Of a DNA stretch of 64,000 bases, positions 50,487 to 60,223 are shown one piece after another. Numbering within the stretch: position 1 is the stretch's first letter; the number at the start of each line of letters is the position of its first letter. The translations under genes and the position numbers were made by a program. The notes beneath the pieces were generated by a model. That model ran no database searches. It saw only the letters and a list, made by a program, of their open reading frames with translations, and had not been told where the DNA came from. Source of the DNA: Actinomycetota bacterium (lineage in GTDB: Bacteria; Actinomycetota; Acidimicrobiia; Acidimicrobiales; Ilumatobacteraceae); contig JACQZZ010000091.1 of NCBI GenBank assembly GCA_016213625.1, positions 28,765-92,764 on the forward strand. Direction: 5' to 3'.

Positions 50487-53339
50487 ATGAGTCGCCACGG
50501 CGGAGTCGGCCTCGACGAGAGAGGAGCGACGTCACCCCCCGAACGGCGGGCGTCGTTCAGAGAACGGGATCGCCTCCACGAGCGCGGCGACGTGATGGCC
50601 GCGCTGGACCTCGTGCTCAGTGGCGAACGGCGTCACGTCTCGCGGGTGCTGGTCGTGGAAGGTGGGCCGGGCCTCGGCAAGACAGCGCTGGTCAACGCGG
50701 CCAAGGTGCACGGTGGCGAGCGCGACTGGACGGTGCGCTCCGTGGAGTGCCGCCCCACCGATCGCCAGACGCCCTTCGCTGCGGCGGCGGGGCTCTTCGG
50801 GCCAGAGGTGGCGGAAGCGTTCCGGCGAAGCGGCACCGATGCGGCTCGAGCGGTGATGTGGGAGGCGCTCGACGGTGCAGCCACGAACGGTGTCCTGCTG
50901 GTGATCGACGACGCCCGGCTGGCCGACGATGACACGTGGGTCTGGCTGCTCGATCTCATGGCTCGTCCGCCGCAGACACCGATAGCGGTGGTCATCGCCG
51001 CCGAACCGCGGGCACCGGGCACCGACGTGTCGGCCCTCGACGTGTTGGCCGCTCATCCCCGATCACACGTGTTCCGGCTCCTCGGGCTCTCTGAGGGCGC
51101 GGTCGCGGCATTGCTGCGCGAACGGTTCCCGTCGCACGACATCCCCCGTCGACTTCCCGTGGCGCTCCACGAGGCGACCGCCGGCTGCCCCCTCTTGGTG
51201 CACCGCGCGCTGTCGGCGCTGCGCCACCGAGGGATCGAGCCGAGCGCGGCGCTCCACGCCGGCCGCTGGACACTGGCCTCACCCTCCATCGTCAGCTGGG
51301 TGTTGGCGCGGCTGCGCGACGCGCCGACCGACGCCATCGCGGCGCTGCGTGCGGTGGCGGTGCTCGGCGACGGGACCGATGTTCGATCGGTGGCGGCCGT
51401 GGCGAGCGCGTTCGGTGGCATGGCCGACGCGAACGGCATCGCCGACCACCTGGCCGACCGCGACATCCTGATGCGATCCCGGTCGCTCGCGTTCGTGCAC
51501 CCCATCGTGCGGCTCAGCATCTACGAGGAGATCTCTTCCACCTTGCGCTCCGCCGCGCACCGTCTGGCGGCACAGCACGCCCGAGCAACGCACCGCCCGG
51601 AGGCCGAGGTCGCGGAGCATCTGCTGCACACGGATCCCGACGGCGATCCCCGAACGGTCGAAGCGCTCCTCGAGGCAGCACAACGTCGGCTCGACGCCGA
51701 CCTCCTCGACGACGTGGACCAGTACGTCGCCCGCGCGCTCGCCGAACCCCCGTCGGCACGACAGCTGCCGGCCGTGTTGTCGGTGCGGGCCGTTCTGCGA
51801 GCACGTGCCGGCGAGGGCGACCCGGTCGAAGTACTTCGCGAGGCGGCAGCGGTCGCGTCGGAGCTGATGCCGGTCGTGCGGGCCGGCCTCGAAGTGGTGG
51901 AGACCATCGGCAACCGACACGCCGCGCTCGACGTGGTGACGCTCCTGAGCTCGTTGTCGATCGATGCGCCGCTGGAGCCTGCCGACCGGGTGGCGCTGGG
52001 TGTGCATCGCCTGCTGCTGGAGGGCACACGCACCTCGCGCGACGAGCTGCGCCAAGCACTCGAGGACCTGCAGCTGCAGCCGCACACCGGTGGTCGACGC
52101 GGGCACGACGCTCCGGTGGTGCAACTCGCCACCTTGGCCACGGTCGTGGAACGTGCGGCGGACCCGGCTGCTCACACCGTGGAGGACCTCGTGGCGATCG
52201 TGCACGACGGCGTGCCACTCACGCGTCTGTTGCGCAGCCCGCTGCTGACGCAGCTGCTGGCCGACCTCGCGCGACTCCTCGTCGGCGCGGGAGAGGTGGC
52301 TGCCGCCCATGACCTCGTCGAGACGTGTGTCGCGTCCATCGACCCCTCCAGCGATGCCTGGGCGTGGCTCGAACTGTCGAGGATCGAAGCCGACGTGGCA
52401 TGTGGTCGGCTCGCCGCGGCCGAGCGCGACCTCGCCGCGCTGTTGGCATCGAGCGTCTTCCACGGCGACCCGCGCGACGGCGCCGAACACCTGCTGTATT
52501 TCGTGCGCGATCTGCGGGGCGAGGCGGTGGGCGACCCATCGGCGGTGGGCTCGCGCGTTCGCCACGAGCTCACCCAAGCATCGGTGTGGCAACAGCTGCA
52601 CCTGCTGGAGCTGGAGGCGAGGGTCAGCGTGGCGCGTGGCGACCATCGAACGGCCGCCGTGCGGTATCGCACCGCCCGCGACATCGCCTCGCTCGCTCGG
52701 GTCAGCAATCCAGCAGTCACCGGGTGGCGCTCGGGCATGGCCGCCACACTCGTCGCACAGGGCGACATGGCCGGAGCCCGGGAGATGGCCACCGAGGAGT
52801 TGACCGCGGCAGAGGCCTTCGGCGCGTTGCCGTGCGTGGCGAGGGCATTGAGAGCACTCGCCGACGCCACCCTCGACGTGGAGACCCGCATCGACCTCTT
52901 GAAGCGTGCACACCGGTTGCTGGATGGGCGGCCGCTGGCGCTCGACCGGTGTCTCACCGATCTCGCACTGGGGGCAGCGTTGCACCGTGCCGAGCGAGAC
53001 GAAGCGGCGAGGCTCACGCTTCGCCGTGCCGCGGACCTCGCCGTGCGGATGGACGCGGGGACCCTGATGGAGGCGGCCCACCGCGAGCTGGTCGCTGCCG
53101 GTGCCCGACCGCGTCGACTCGCACAGTCCGGGGCGTCGGCACTCACCCCGGCCGAGCGGAAGGTGGCGGGACTGGCGGCGGCCGGTCGCAAGAACTCGGA
53201 GATCGCGTCCGACCTGTACATCAGCGTGAAGACGGTCGAGAGCCACCTCGCACGGGTGTACCGCAAGTTGGAGGTGGACGGCCGTACGCAGCTGATGGAT
53301 CAGTGGTTGCGGCTCATGGAGCAGATCGACCCACTATGA
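50487..53339 (+). CDS. Large ATP-binding LuxR-family regulator (LAL type)
   Basis: A 950-residue LAL/MalT-like regulator. Residues 20-350: AAA/STAND ATPase with Walker A VEGGPGLGKTALVNAA (about 57-72) and Walker B VLLVIDDARLADDDTWVWLL. Residues 350-870: helical repeats like TPR (AQRRLDADLLDDVDQYVARA, ARDIASLARVSNPAVTG). Residues 880-945: LuxR HTH ALTPAERKVAGLAAAGRKNS then EIASDLYISVKTVESHLARV. STAND regulators respond to ligand and ATP. The ATG at 50487 has GAGGAG 12 bases upstream. The gene ends overlapping the convergent GH114 gene by 6 bp; it may control the polysaccharide locus. Confidence 0.9.
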   Translation: MSRHGGVGLDERGATSPPERRASFRERDRLHERGDVMAALDLVLSGERRHVSRVLVVEGGPGLGKTALVNAAKVHGGERDWTVRSVECRPTDRQTPFAAAAGLFGPEVAEAFRRSGTDAARAVMWEALDGAATNGVLLVIDDARLADDDTWVWLLDLMARPPQTPIAVVIAAEPRAPGTDVSALDVLAAHPRSHVFRLLGLSEGAVAALLRERFPSHDIPRRLPVALHEATAGCPLLVHRALSALRHRGIEPSAALHAGRWTLASPSIVSWVLARLRDAPTDAIAALRAVAVLGDGTDVRSVAAVASAFGGMADANGIADHLADRDILMRSRSLAFVHPIVRLSIYEEISSTLRSAAHRLAAQHARATHRPEAEVAEHLLHTDPDGDPRTVEALLEAAQRRLDADLLDDVDQYVARALAEPPSARQLPAVLSVRAVLRARAGEGDPVEVLREAAAVASELMPVVRAGLEVVETIGNRHAALDVVTLLSSLSIDAPLEPADRVALGVHRLLLEGTRTSRDELRQALEDLQLQPHTGGRRGHDAPVVQLATLATVVERAADPAAHTVEDLVAIVHDGVPLTRLLRSPLLTQLLADLARLLVGAGEVAAAHDLVETCVASIDPSSDAWAWLELSRIEADVACGRLAAAERDLAALLASSVFHGDPRDGAEHLLYFVRDLRGEAVGDPSAVGSRVRHELTQASVWQQLHLLELEARVSVARGDHRTAAVRYRTARDIASLARVSNPAVTGWRSGMAATLVAQGDMAGAREMATEELTAAEAFGALPCVARALRALADATLDVETRIDLLKRAHRLLDGRPLALDRCLTDLALGAALHRAERDEAARLTLRRAADLAVRMDAGTLMEAAHRELVAAGARPRRLAQSGASALTPAERKVAGLAAAGRKNSEIASDLYISVKTVESHLARVYRKLEVDGRTQLMDQWLRLMEQIDPL

Positions 53340-54266
53340 ACCCGGCCGGCACGCCGTGCGTGGCCGGGCGCTGAGCGAACTGCTCGACTGCTTGAGCAGA
53401 CCGTCGAAACCGGCAGCGTTGTCGGCCGGGCAGAACTGAGCGACCGACATGCCTTCGTCGATGTACTCCACCTGGAACACCGGCTTGCCGTGCTGGACGT
53501 ACACGGCGTAGCCGCCACACTCGGCGAACCGGTTGCACGACTCGTTCAGGGCCCAGTCCGTGAACGACTCCATCGCCCGCTCGAACGACCCGTCCGCCGA
53601 CGCGCCGTTCTTCAGACCGATGGAGAGGCCGCGGTCGTGCGCCAACTGAGCCACGGCCCGGTTGTAGGAGAGCTGGTCGACCATGGTCAGTGGGAACCCA
53701 GTGGTCACCGTGTAGGTGTCGTCGAGGTCCGGTTCGATGCCGTTGCACCCCTTGGCCGCCGCTCGATCGAAGCGTGCCCCCATCAGCGGCAGCAGCACGT
53801 CCTGCCGGCGGATGTCGAGATACCGCTCGTTCGGGTAGCCGCCGACCCGATTGCCGAGCACTGCAGCGGGGAACTGTGCGGCGTCCGAGCGATAGGACTC
53901 CCAGCCACCCGTCTCGAGATAGCAGACCACGTGGATGCCCTTCGCCCGGAGGCGGGCGATCACGTCGGCGCCCGTGGTCTCCATGTCGACGTCGTACATC
54001 TTCTGTGGGTTGGACACGCCGTCGAGCACCGACTCGTCGATGGCTCGACCGTCGAGCTGCCACTGCCACGCGGTGCCCGGCCGCAGCCAGTTCCGACGCG
54101 CGACCGCGTCGCTGGACACGGTGGCGGGGCCGACGATGCCGGTCAATCCGGTCGGTGCTGCTCTGGGCGCACGAGTGGCGGGCCCCGTCGCCCAGAGCAA
54201 GCACGACACAGCGATGCACCCCAGAGCGAGTCCTCCGACCGTGCGGAGACTTGCGGTGAGATGCAT
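53334..54266 (-). CDS. GH114 endo-alpha-1,4-polygalactosaminidase
   Basis: A 310-residue secreted glycoside hydrolase. An N-terminal signal/anchor (SLRTVGGLALGCIAVSCLLW) precedes the GH114 barrel: WLRPGTAWQWQLDG, the YDVDMETTGADVIARLRAKG strand-helix, VVCYLETGGWESYRSDAAQF, YLDIRRQDVLLPLMGARFDR, CNGIEPDLDDTY with the catalytic acids, and GLSIGLKNGASADG. This family cuts galactosamine-containing polymers such as Pel and fungal GAG; PelA of Pseudomonas carries the same domain. ATG 54266. It lies 14 bp downstream of the deacetylase-like gene in one leftward unit, next to the PelF/PelG-like genes. Confidence 0.9.
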   Translation of the reverse strand: MHLTASLRTVGGLALGCIAVSCLLWATGPATRAPRAAPTGLTGIVGPATVSSDAVARRNWLRPGTAWQWQLDGRAIDESVLDGVSNPQKMYDVDMETTGADVIARLRAKGIHVVCYLETGGWESYRSDAAQFPAAVLGNRVGGYPNERYLDIRRQDVLLPLMGARFDRAAAKGCNGIEPDLDDTYTVTTGFPLTMVDQLSYNRAVAQLAHDRGLSIGLKNGASADGSFERAMESFTDWALNESCNRFAECGGYAVYVQHGKPVFQVEYIDEGMSVAQFCPADNAAGFDGLLKQSSSSLSARPRTACRPGS

Positions 54267-54280
54267 GGCCGCGACCCTGA

Positions 54281-57088
54281 CTACGGCCGCACGGTGAGAC
54301 TCATGGTCTGCACGGTGCTTCCTGCCACGTTGGTGGCACGGATGCGGATGGACCACACGCGAGCGGTGCCGGTGGCGGGCACGCCGGAGATGGACGCGGT
54401 GCCGTCACCCCGATCGCGGAACGTCAGGCCCGTGGGCAGCGGATCCAGCGCAGTGAGCGTGGCGCGCGGCCACGCCGTGGTGGTGACGAGGAAACTCGTC
54501 CACGCTCGAACCCGGGCCGTCCTGGTGGCAGTGCTGGTGAACCGGGGGACCGTCGCGAGCGTCAGCGTGAGCGTCTGCGACGCGGTCCCTGCTCCGTTGG
54601 TGGCGCGCACCGCCAAGCGGATCGTCGAGCCGGTCGTGAACGTCGCCGTGCCCGAGATGGTGGCGGAACCCGCGCCGGTCTGGCGGGCCGTGAGGCCCCA
54701 CGGCAGCGTGCCCGAGAGCGACACCGTGGGCAGCGGCGCGCCTGTCGCGGTCACGGTGAACGAGAACGGCACGCCCGACACCACCGTGGCCGAGGCCGCG
54801 CTGGTGATGGTGGGTGCGCGCAGGACCGTGACGGTGATGGACCGGGTGGTCACGCCGGCGGCAGACGTCGCAGTGACGAGCACCGGGTACGTACCGGCAG
54901 TACCGGCCGCCGGCACGCCCGACAGCGCATATGCGCCCGGACCGGTGCTCACCCACGCGAGGCCGGCGGGCAGCGTGCCGGCGATCTCGATGGTGGCATT
55001 GGGGGTGGAGCTTCTCGCCGTCAGTGAACCACTGCGACCTTCCGCGAAGGTCGCGAACCCACCGATGGTGAGTTGCGTGGTGGGCAGCGTCGCCGTCGCC
55101 GAGGTGGCCGTGAGCCAGGTCGACTGCTCGCCACCGTAGGACTGCAGTGTGCCGCCTTGGAGCGTCACTCCAGCGGGCACGGTCAGCGGCACCGCGGTGC
55201 CCGCCGGGTTGGTGATCGTGACGACGTTGCCCTCGACCCACGCCGTGACGTTCGATCCCTGGCCCGACGCGGTGGCCCACGTGTCCTGCCGGGCGAGTGT
55301 GGTGGCGGCATCCGTGAGGGTCAGGTTCACCACGGGCGCCGACGTCGCGAACGAGGTGCGGTACGTGGTGAGGATGGCGTCGAGCAAGGGGTACAGGAGC
55401 CGGTCGCCGGCCATGTTCGACGTGTGCGCGTAGAACGGTCGGGGGTCGTTGCTGAGGACGAACCCCAAGTCGAAGGCGGCATCGGTGGGAACGATGTAGT
55501 CCGTGAACCCGGTCGTCGGGTGCAGTGGGGTGATGCAGGTTGCCGTGGCCGGATTGTCCTCGCAGTACCCGCTGCCGCCGTTGGCACGTGAGGTGTACAG
55601 CCAGTTGTACTCGTCGATCGCTGCCGCCGCGGTGGAGGTGTTGTAGTACAGCGCGGTCGGGTGGCGGGGCACCGTGCGCGCCCCACCGACCAGCCTCGTG
55701 CCGGCCTCGCGCGATGCATCGGCGCCGAGTGCGGCGATGCCGGCCGCGGTGACGGCAGCGGCGAAGTTCGGGTTGTCCGCTGGCTGCTGCGGCAACTGGG
55801 CGAGACCGGAGTGCTCACCGCTGAGGTACTCCCGGACATCGAACGTGAGGCCGATCGACTGCCCGGCGGTGATGTTCGTGGTGATCTCCGACAGCACATC
55901 GGCCTGCGACGTCCACTGGATATTGCCGTTCGCATCGGTCGCGCAGTGCCACGGCACCGTCGTGAAGTCCTGCACGCAGCCCTGGTACACGTGCACCAGT
56001 CCGTGGTTCAACCACTTGAACGAGGCCTGATTGATCTGGAACGCGGTGGTCAGCGCGTCGCCGGCGGCGATGCCGAGGCCGTTGAACGCGAGCGTCAGTG
56101 TGTACTGCCGTGAGGCCTGCCACTGGACGGCGTAGGCCACGTCGTCAGCGGTCATCCGCACGCTCGACTCCGGGTAGAGGCTGTTGCCATCCGGTCCCAG
56201 GGGGCAGTCCTCGCCGGGGGTGCAGTTGTGTTCGGAGTCCCACAGCGCGTCGGCCGAGAACGCATCGTCGACGTGGAACGTGAGGTAGTTGCGCTGGTAC
56301 CCCAGGTGCACCCCGCGGGTCATCCAGGTGATGATGCCGTGGGCGAGCGTCTTGAACTGGGGGAATCCGAACGCCATCGTCGCGGTGATCACCAGCTGTT
56401 CGATGCCGTCGTGCGTGTAGGCGCCGACGATCGATGCGTTCGTCGCGCTCCCCGGCACCGGTGTCGTCACGAGCGGGACGAACGATGCGCCGACCGGGAG
56501 CGCGGGGGTGGTGCTGGGCGTCAGCGGCGCGGCCAGGAAGCCGTAGCTGCCCGCGGCGAACGGCACCGGCCCGGACAAGTACTGGAACCCTGCCGCCTGT
56601 GCCGCCGGCGTGACCGTGGCGACCATGCCGTCCATCAGGCCCACCCAGCTCGGCGGGGCGAGGCCCACTGTGGTCTCCGGCCAGTTCATGCCGTCGACCT
56701 CGCGAATGGAGAACTTCGCCTCGAAGGCGCGGAGCGTCGCCCACTCCGCGGTCGACAACGCCGTGGCGGTGGCCGACGGTGCGACCACGGCCTGGAAGTT
56801 CGCGTGATCGGCGGTCGAGAGCAGCGCGGCCTCGAGGGGCGCGCGTCCTGCGGCCGCCACGTCGACGGAGGTGTACGGCACTCCTTCGACCGCGAGCTGC
56901 GAGGCGATCGCGGCCACCCACGGCGATCCGTCGTTCAGCACGAGGACGCGGAGGTCCACGCGTTGTACCGCCGCCGCGGTGTCCTGCGTCGACCACGCCG
57001 TCGACGTCACCAACAGCGCCGCGGCCATTGCGATCGCGCGCGCGGCGCGGCGATGCGAGACCCATGAGGCCATTCGAGTGACAGGCAT
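54281..57088 (-). CDS. Large secreted polysaccharide deacetylase-like protein with Ig-like repeats
   Basis: A 935-residue secreted protein. Signal peptide AARAIAMAAALLVTSTAWST. Residues about 45-250 look like a flavodoxin-like N-terminal domain (VDLRVLVLNDGSPWVAAIAS). The central catalytic-type domain has RNYLTFHVDDAFSADALWD (about 272-290), a HxDD metal motif as in Agd3/PelA-type deacetylases, followed by LNHGLVHVYQGC and FVLSNDPRPFYAHTSNMAGD. The C-terminus carries three He_PIG/Ig-like repeats (about 700-935), each with GTLPAGLAW...SGVPAAGTAG type motifs. It likely partially deacetylates the neighbouring polymer at the cell surface. Assignment to the Agd3 class is by motif and context. Confidence 0.75.
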   Translation of the reverse strand: MPVTRMASWVSHRRAARAIAMAAALLVTSTAWSTQDTAAAVQRVDLRVLVLNDGSPWVAAIASQLAVEGVPYTSVDVAAAGRAPLEAALLSTADHANFQAVVAPSATATALSTAEWATLRAFEAKFSIREVDGMNWPETTVGLAPPSWVGLMDGMVATVTPAAQAAGFQYLSGPVPFAAGSYGFLAAPLTPSTTPALPVGASFVPLVTTPVPGSATNASIVGAYTHDGIEQLVITATMAFGFPQFKTLAHGIITWMTRGVHLGYQRNYLTFHVDDAFSADALWDSEHNCTPGEDCPLGPDGNSLYPESSVRMTADDVAYAVQWQASRQYTLTLAFNGLGIAAGDALTTAFQINQASFKWLNHGLVHVYQGCVQDFTTVPWHCATDANGNIQWTSQADVLSEITTNITAGQSIGLTFDVREYLSGEHSGLAQLPQQPADNPNFAAAVTAAGIAALGADASREAGTRLVGGARTVPRHPTALYYNTSTAAAAIDEYNWLYTSRANGGSGYCEDNPATATCITPLHPTTGFTDYIVPTDAAFDLGFVLSNDPRPFYAHTSNMAGDRLLYPLLDAILTTYRTSFATSAPVVNLTLTDAATTLARQDTWATASGQGSNVTAWVEGNVVTITNPAGTAVPLTVPAGVTLQGGTLQSYGGEQSTWLTATSATATLPTTQLTIGGFATFAEGRSGSLTARSSTPNATIEIAGTLPAGLAWVSTGPGAYALSGVPAAGTAGTYPVLVTATSAAGVTTRSITVTVLRAPTITSAASATVVSGVPFSFTVTATGAPLPTVSLSGTLPWGLTARQTGAGSATISGTATFTTGSTIRLAVRATNGAGTASQTLTLTLATVPRFTSTATRTARVRAWTSFLVTTTAWPRATLTALDPLPTGLTFRDRGDGTASISGVPATGTARVWSIRIRATNVAGSTVQTMSLTVRP

Positions 57089-57315
57089 CCCTGCACCAAT
57101 CCTTCCGCCATGCGCCCGAGAGCAGGCGCCGATTTGATGGTACGGAAGGACACAGAACCGGGATACCCCGCACTTTCGACGACATCGGAAACCAGGGTTC
57201 GGCCGGCCAATCGTCAGGGAGTCAGGGGTGAATGTTCTGGGCTGTGCCGGCCCGTGGATTCCTCCACGATGCGAGGTGGGTGCGCGGGCACCCGAGTGAT
57301 CGATTGGTCGATGAC
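57089..57315. promoter_or_regulatory. Divergent promoter region of the Pel-like locus
   Basis: 227 bp between the leftward deacetylase-like gene and the rightward pelF-like gene. No clear operator palindrome or sigma-70 hexamers were recognised. If pelF starts at ATG 57232 the region shrinks to 143 bp. Confidence 0.5.
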
Positions 57316-58857
57316 ATGGCGGAGCGGAGTGGTGCCCACAGCACCGGATCTCGACGGACCAGCGGCGCGCCGCGCTCGGTCTGTCTGATGACCGAAGGGA
57401 CCTATCCCCATTACGAGGGTGGCGTCAGCGTGTGGTGCGACCAGCTCGTCGACGGCCTTGCCGAGGTGCCGTTCGTGATCGACGCGATCAGCACCACCGG
57501 GACGGAGCCGATGGTGTGGCCGGTGACGCCGAACACGGTGCAACGCCGTGCCGTGCCATTGTGGCGCAGCCTCGACGACCCGCGACCGGCGGTGAGGGTG
57601 GACCATGGCGCTCGGCGGGTCGTCGACGATCTGCTCGCCGCGTGCGTCGGTCGGTGCCCCCGCTCCGAGCTGCTCGGCACCTTCCGCGCCACCCATGCAC
57701 TGGCGCAGCAGGGACGCCTCGGGCCGGCACTGCTGAGTCAGACCGCGATCCAGCTGCTGCTCGACCATCTGGGCAGGCGCGACCCGGGCAGGCCGCTGGG
57801 TGTGGATGCACTGCCGTCGCCCACCGTGGCCGACGCCGTGGCCGCGCTGCGCAATCTGGAACACCTGACTCGACCGCTCGCAGCCCCGCCGTTCGAGGCC
57901 CGTCTCAGCCACACGGCGGCGAACGGACTGAGCGTGCTGCTCGCGATGAGTGCGAACTTCCAGTTCGGCACGCCGCTCCTGCTCACCGAGCACGGCATGT
58001 ACCTGCGTGAGCGGTTCCTCGCCACTCCGCCGTCGTCGATGCCGCATCATCAGCGCGTGGTTGGGCTCGGCTTCCTGCAGAGTCTGACGACCGTCGCGTA
58101 CGAACTGGCCACGGCCATCGCCCCGGGGAGCGGCTTCAACCGCGGGTGGGAGCTCGTCAGCGGCGCCGACGACCACAAGATCCTCCCGATCCACAACGGC
58201 GTCGACCACGAGATGTTCTGGCCACCTGCAGTGACGGGTGACCCCACGACGCTGGTGTGGGTGGGTCGCTTGGACCCGCTGAAGGACGTGAAGACCCTGC
58301 TGCGCTCGTTCGCCATCGTCGCCGGGAAGCGGCCCGATGTGCGGCTGCGCATCTTCGGGGGCACCCCCAAGGGGAACGAACCCTACGTGCGCGAGTGCAA
58401 GGCGCTGCACGAGTCGCTCGGTCTCGGTGACCGAGCGGTGTTCGAAGGGAGAGTGCCCTCGATCGTGGAGGCGTACCACGCCGGCAACGTGGTCGTCTCC
58501 ACGAGCATCTCCGAGGGCTTCCCGTACTCGGTGCTGGAGGCGATGGCGTCCGGTCGGGCCGTGGTGGCGACGGACGTGGGTGGCGTGGCCGAGGCCGTCG
58601 GCGACGCTGGACTGATGGTCACGCCCGGCAGCGCCGACGACATCGCGACCGCGTGCCTCGCCCTGCTCGGCAACCGGCGTCGCACCGCGATGCTGGGCAA
58701 GCGAGCGCGCCGTCGCGTGGCAGCGGACTTCACCCTGCAGCTGTGCCTGGAGCGCTACCGCGAGCTGTACGCCGCCATCGACGACGGGTCGTTCGACGAA
58801 CTGTCGTTCCGCCCCTCTGCCGTGAGAGCCGCCCCGACGCTGGAGGTGGTGGCGTGA
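57316..58857 (+). CDS. pelF: PelF-like GT4 glycosyltransferase
   Basis: A 513-residue GT-B glycosyltransferase, the length of PelF (507 aa). The N-terminal signature CLMTEGTYPHYEGGVSVWCD then QLVDGL matches the PelF class. GT4 landmarks: HNGVDHEMFWPP, LVWVGRLDPLKDVKTLLRSF, LRIFGGTPKGNEPYVRECK and the nucleotide-sugar EX7E motif in SISEGFPYSVLEAMASG. PelF polymerises UDP-linked hexosamine inside the cell. ATG 57316 gives a PelF-like short N-terminus; ATG 57232 (28 residues longer) has an AGGGG before it and remains possible. The stop overlaps the next start as GTGA. Confidence 0.85.
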   Translation: MAERSGAHSTGSRRTSGAPRSVCLMTEGTYPHYEGGVSVWCDQLVDGLAEVPFVIDAISTTGTEPMVWPVTPNTVQRRAVPLWRSLDDPRPAVRVDHGARRVVDDLLAACVGRCPRSELLGTFRATHALAQQGRLGPALLSQTAIQLLLDHLGRRDPGRPLGVDALPSPTVADAVAALRNLEHLTRPLAAPPFEARLSHTAANGLSVLLAMSANFQFGTPLLLTEHGMYLRERFLATPPSSMPHHQRVVGLGFLQSLTTVAYELATAIAPGSGFNRGWELVSGADDHKILPIHNGVDHEMFWPPAVTGDPTTLVWVGRLDPLKDVKTLLRSFAIVAGKRPDVRLRIFGGTPKGNEPYVRECKALHESLGLGDRAVFEGRVPSIVEAYHAGNVVVSTSISEGFPYSVLEAMASGRAVVATDVGGVAEAVGDAGLMVTPGSADDIATACLALLGNRRRTAMLGKRARRRVAADFTLQLCLERYRELYAAIDDGSFDELSFRPSAVRAAPTLEVVA

Positions 58858-60206
58858 CGCTCATCGACCGGCTTCCCGCGGACCTCCGTGAGGTCGCAGC
58901 GAACGTGCTGGACCCCAAGGAGCTGGCGGCACACCTGGAGGTGTCGGGCATCAGCAACCGCGTGGCTCGCGACGAGTACGGTGCCGTCGACGTGTTCGAG
59001 GTGGCCCGCGTGCTGTGGGACGACGTGCCGTTCGTTCCCGCCGACGTGGAACCCGAGCCCGTTCGGCGCGCCGGCGACGTGAGCGACCTGGGCCGCGGGC
59101 TCGTCTACGGCGCTCCCGGTCTGTTGCTCTACGGGCTGCAGCGAGCAATGGGATGGACGGTGGCGGCGTGGCTGTTGGCATTCGCCGTCACCTGGGGGTG
59201 GGGTGTCAGCCAGCTCACCGCGTATCTCGCGTACACCCTCCGCAGCCGACACGATCGCGACGGTGAACGAGCGCTCATGGGTGCCGTGCTCGTCGCGACA
59301 CCGATCACCACCCTGGCCATCGTCGGTGCCCTGGTCGCCGTGTCCGGCGACGAGTTCGTGGGGGTGCTCGTGGCCACCGGACTCACCACGTACATGGTGG
59401 GCTCCGCCGTGCTGGTGCTCAACGAACGCATCGGCATGGCGGCGCTGTGCCTCGCGCCCGGCTCGGTCGTGTCGATCGCTGCGCTGCTCAGCGATCGAGT
59501 GCGCGGCACGGCAGTGGCCATCGCCGTCAGTACCTCCGTGGTGGGCGCAATGGTGGCGACGGTGCCGTTCGTGAGCCTGCGTCTTCACCGCGTCGGCGCG
59601 TTCGCCCGTGGCGAACTGACACGTTCCGCGCTCCACCTCTTCCACGGCTTCCTGTGCGGCGCCGCACTGGCCGTGGTGGTGCTCGGCTGTGGGGCGTCGG
59701 TCACCGACGGCGACGCGCTCGTGGCCGTGTCGGTTCCCCTGGTGCTCTCGCTCGGTGTGATGGAGTGGCAGTTGCGCACGTTCCGTGCCGGCGCCGCTCG
59801 CCTGCAGACGCTCACCGACGTCGCCGAGTACTCCGCCCGCACGTGGCGGTTGTTCATGCGCTGCCAGCTGCAGTACGCCGCCGCGACGTTCGCCCTGTGC
59901 CTCGCCGCGGCCGTCCTCACCGGGGCGTTCGCCCACCCCGGCGAGCTCGCGGTGCTCGCGGTAGCGGGTGGCTTGGGGGTGGCGTACCACCTCGACGTGA
60001 CACTCGTGTCGCTCGGCCGCGTGGACCTGGCGATGTGGGCCTGGTGCATCGGAGCAGCGACCGGCGGCCTCTTTGCCCTGCAGGCCATCGCGCTGGGTGT
60101 GGAGGCGAACCTGGTGCTGCTGTCCACCGCGGTGGGGCTGGCGGCCTGCACGTTCACGTTCTGGCGAGTGGCGAGTACGCCCGTGTGTGCTGCCGTGAAT
60201 CACTGA
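58854..60206 (+). CDS. PelG-like multispanning polysaccharide export protein
   Basis: A 450-residue membrane protein with 11-12 hydrophobic segments (VAAWLLAFAVTWGWGVSQLT, VLVATPITTLAIVGALVAVS, VAIAVSTSVVGAMVATVPFV, FALCLAAAVLTGAFA). It resembles MOP/flippase-type exporters. A cytosolic N-terminal 75 residues (LDPKELAAHLEVSGISNRVA then DEYGAVDVFEVARVLW) is an extra domain common in actinobacterial homologues. Position and coupling to pelF (GTGA overlap) suggest the PelG role of moving the polymer across the membrane. Sequence similarity to PelG itself is weak by eye, so the call rests on topology and context. Confidence 0.65.
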   Translation: MTLIDRLPADLREVAANVLDPKELAAHLEVSGISNRVARDEYGAVDVFEVARVLWDDVPFVPADVEPEPVRRAGDVSDLGRGLVYGAPGLLLYGLQRAMGWTVAAWLLAFAVTWGWGVSQLTAYLAYTLRSRHDRDGERALMGAVLVATPITTLAIVGALVAVSGDEFVGVLVATGLTTYMVGSAVLVLNERIGMAALCLAPGSVVSIAALLSDRVRGTAVAIAVSTSVVGAMVATVPFVSLRLHRVGAFARGELTRSALHLFHGFLCGAALAVVVLGCGASVTDGDALVAVSVPLVLSLGVMEWQLRTFRAGAARLQTLTDVAEYSARTWRLFMRCQLQYAAATFALCLAAAVLTGAFAHPGELAVLAVAGGLGVAYHLDVTLVSLGRVDLAMWAWCIGAATGGLFALQAIALGVEANLVLLSTAVGLAACTFTFWRVASTPVCAAVNH

Positions 60207-60223
60207 CGACAAGGAGACGAAGC

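Noticed and set aside
51279..53246. 655-aa open frame opposite the LuxR-type regulator
   Set aside because: Shadow of the STAND/LuxR gene; no recognisable motif and unlikely codon use.
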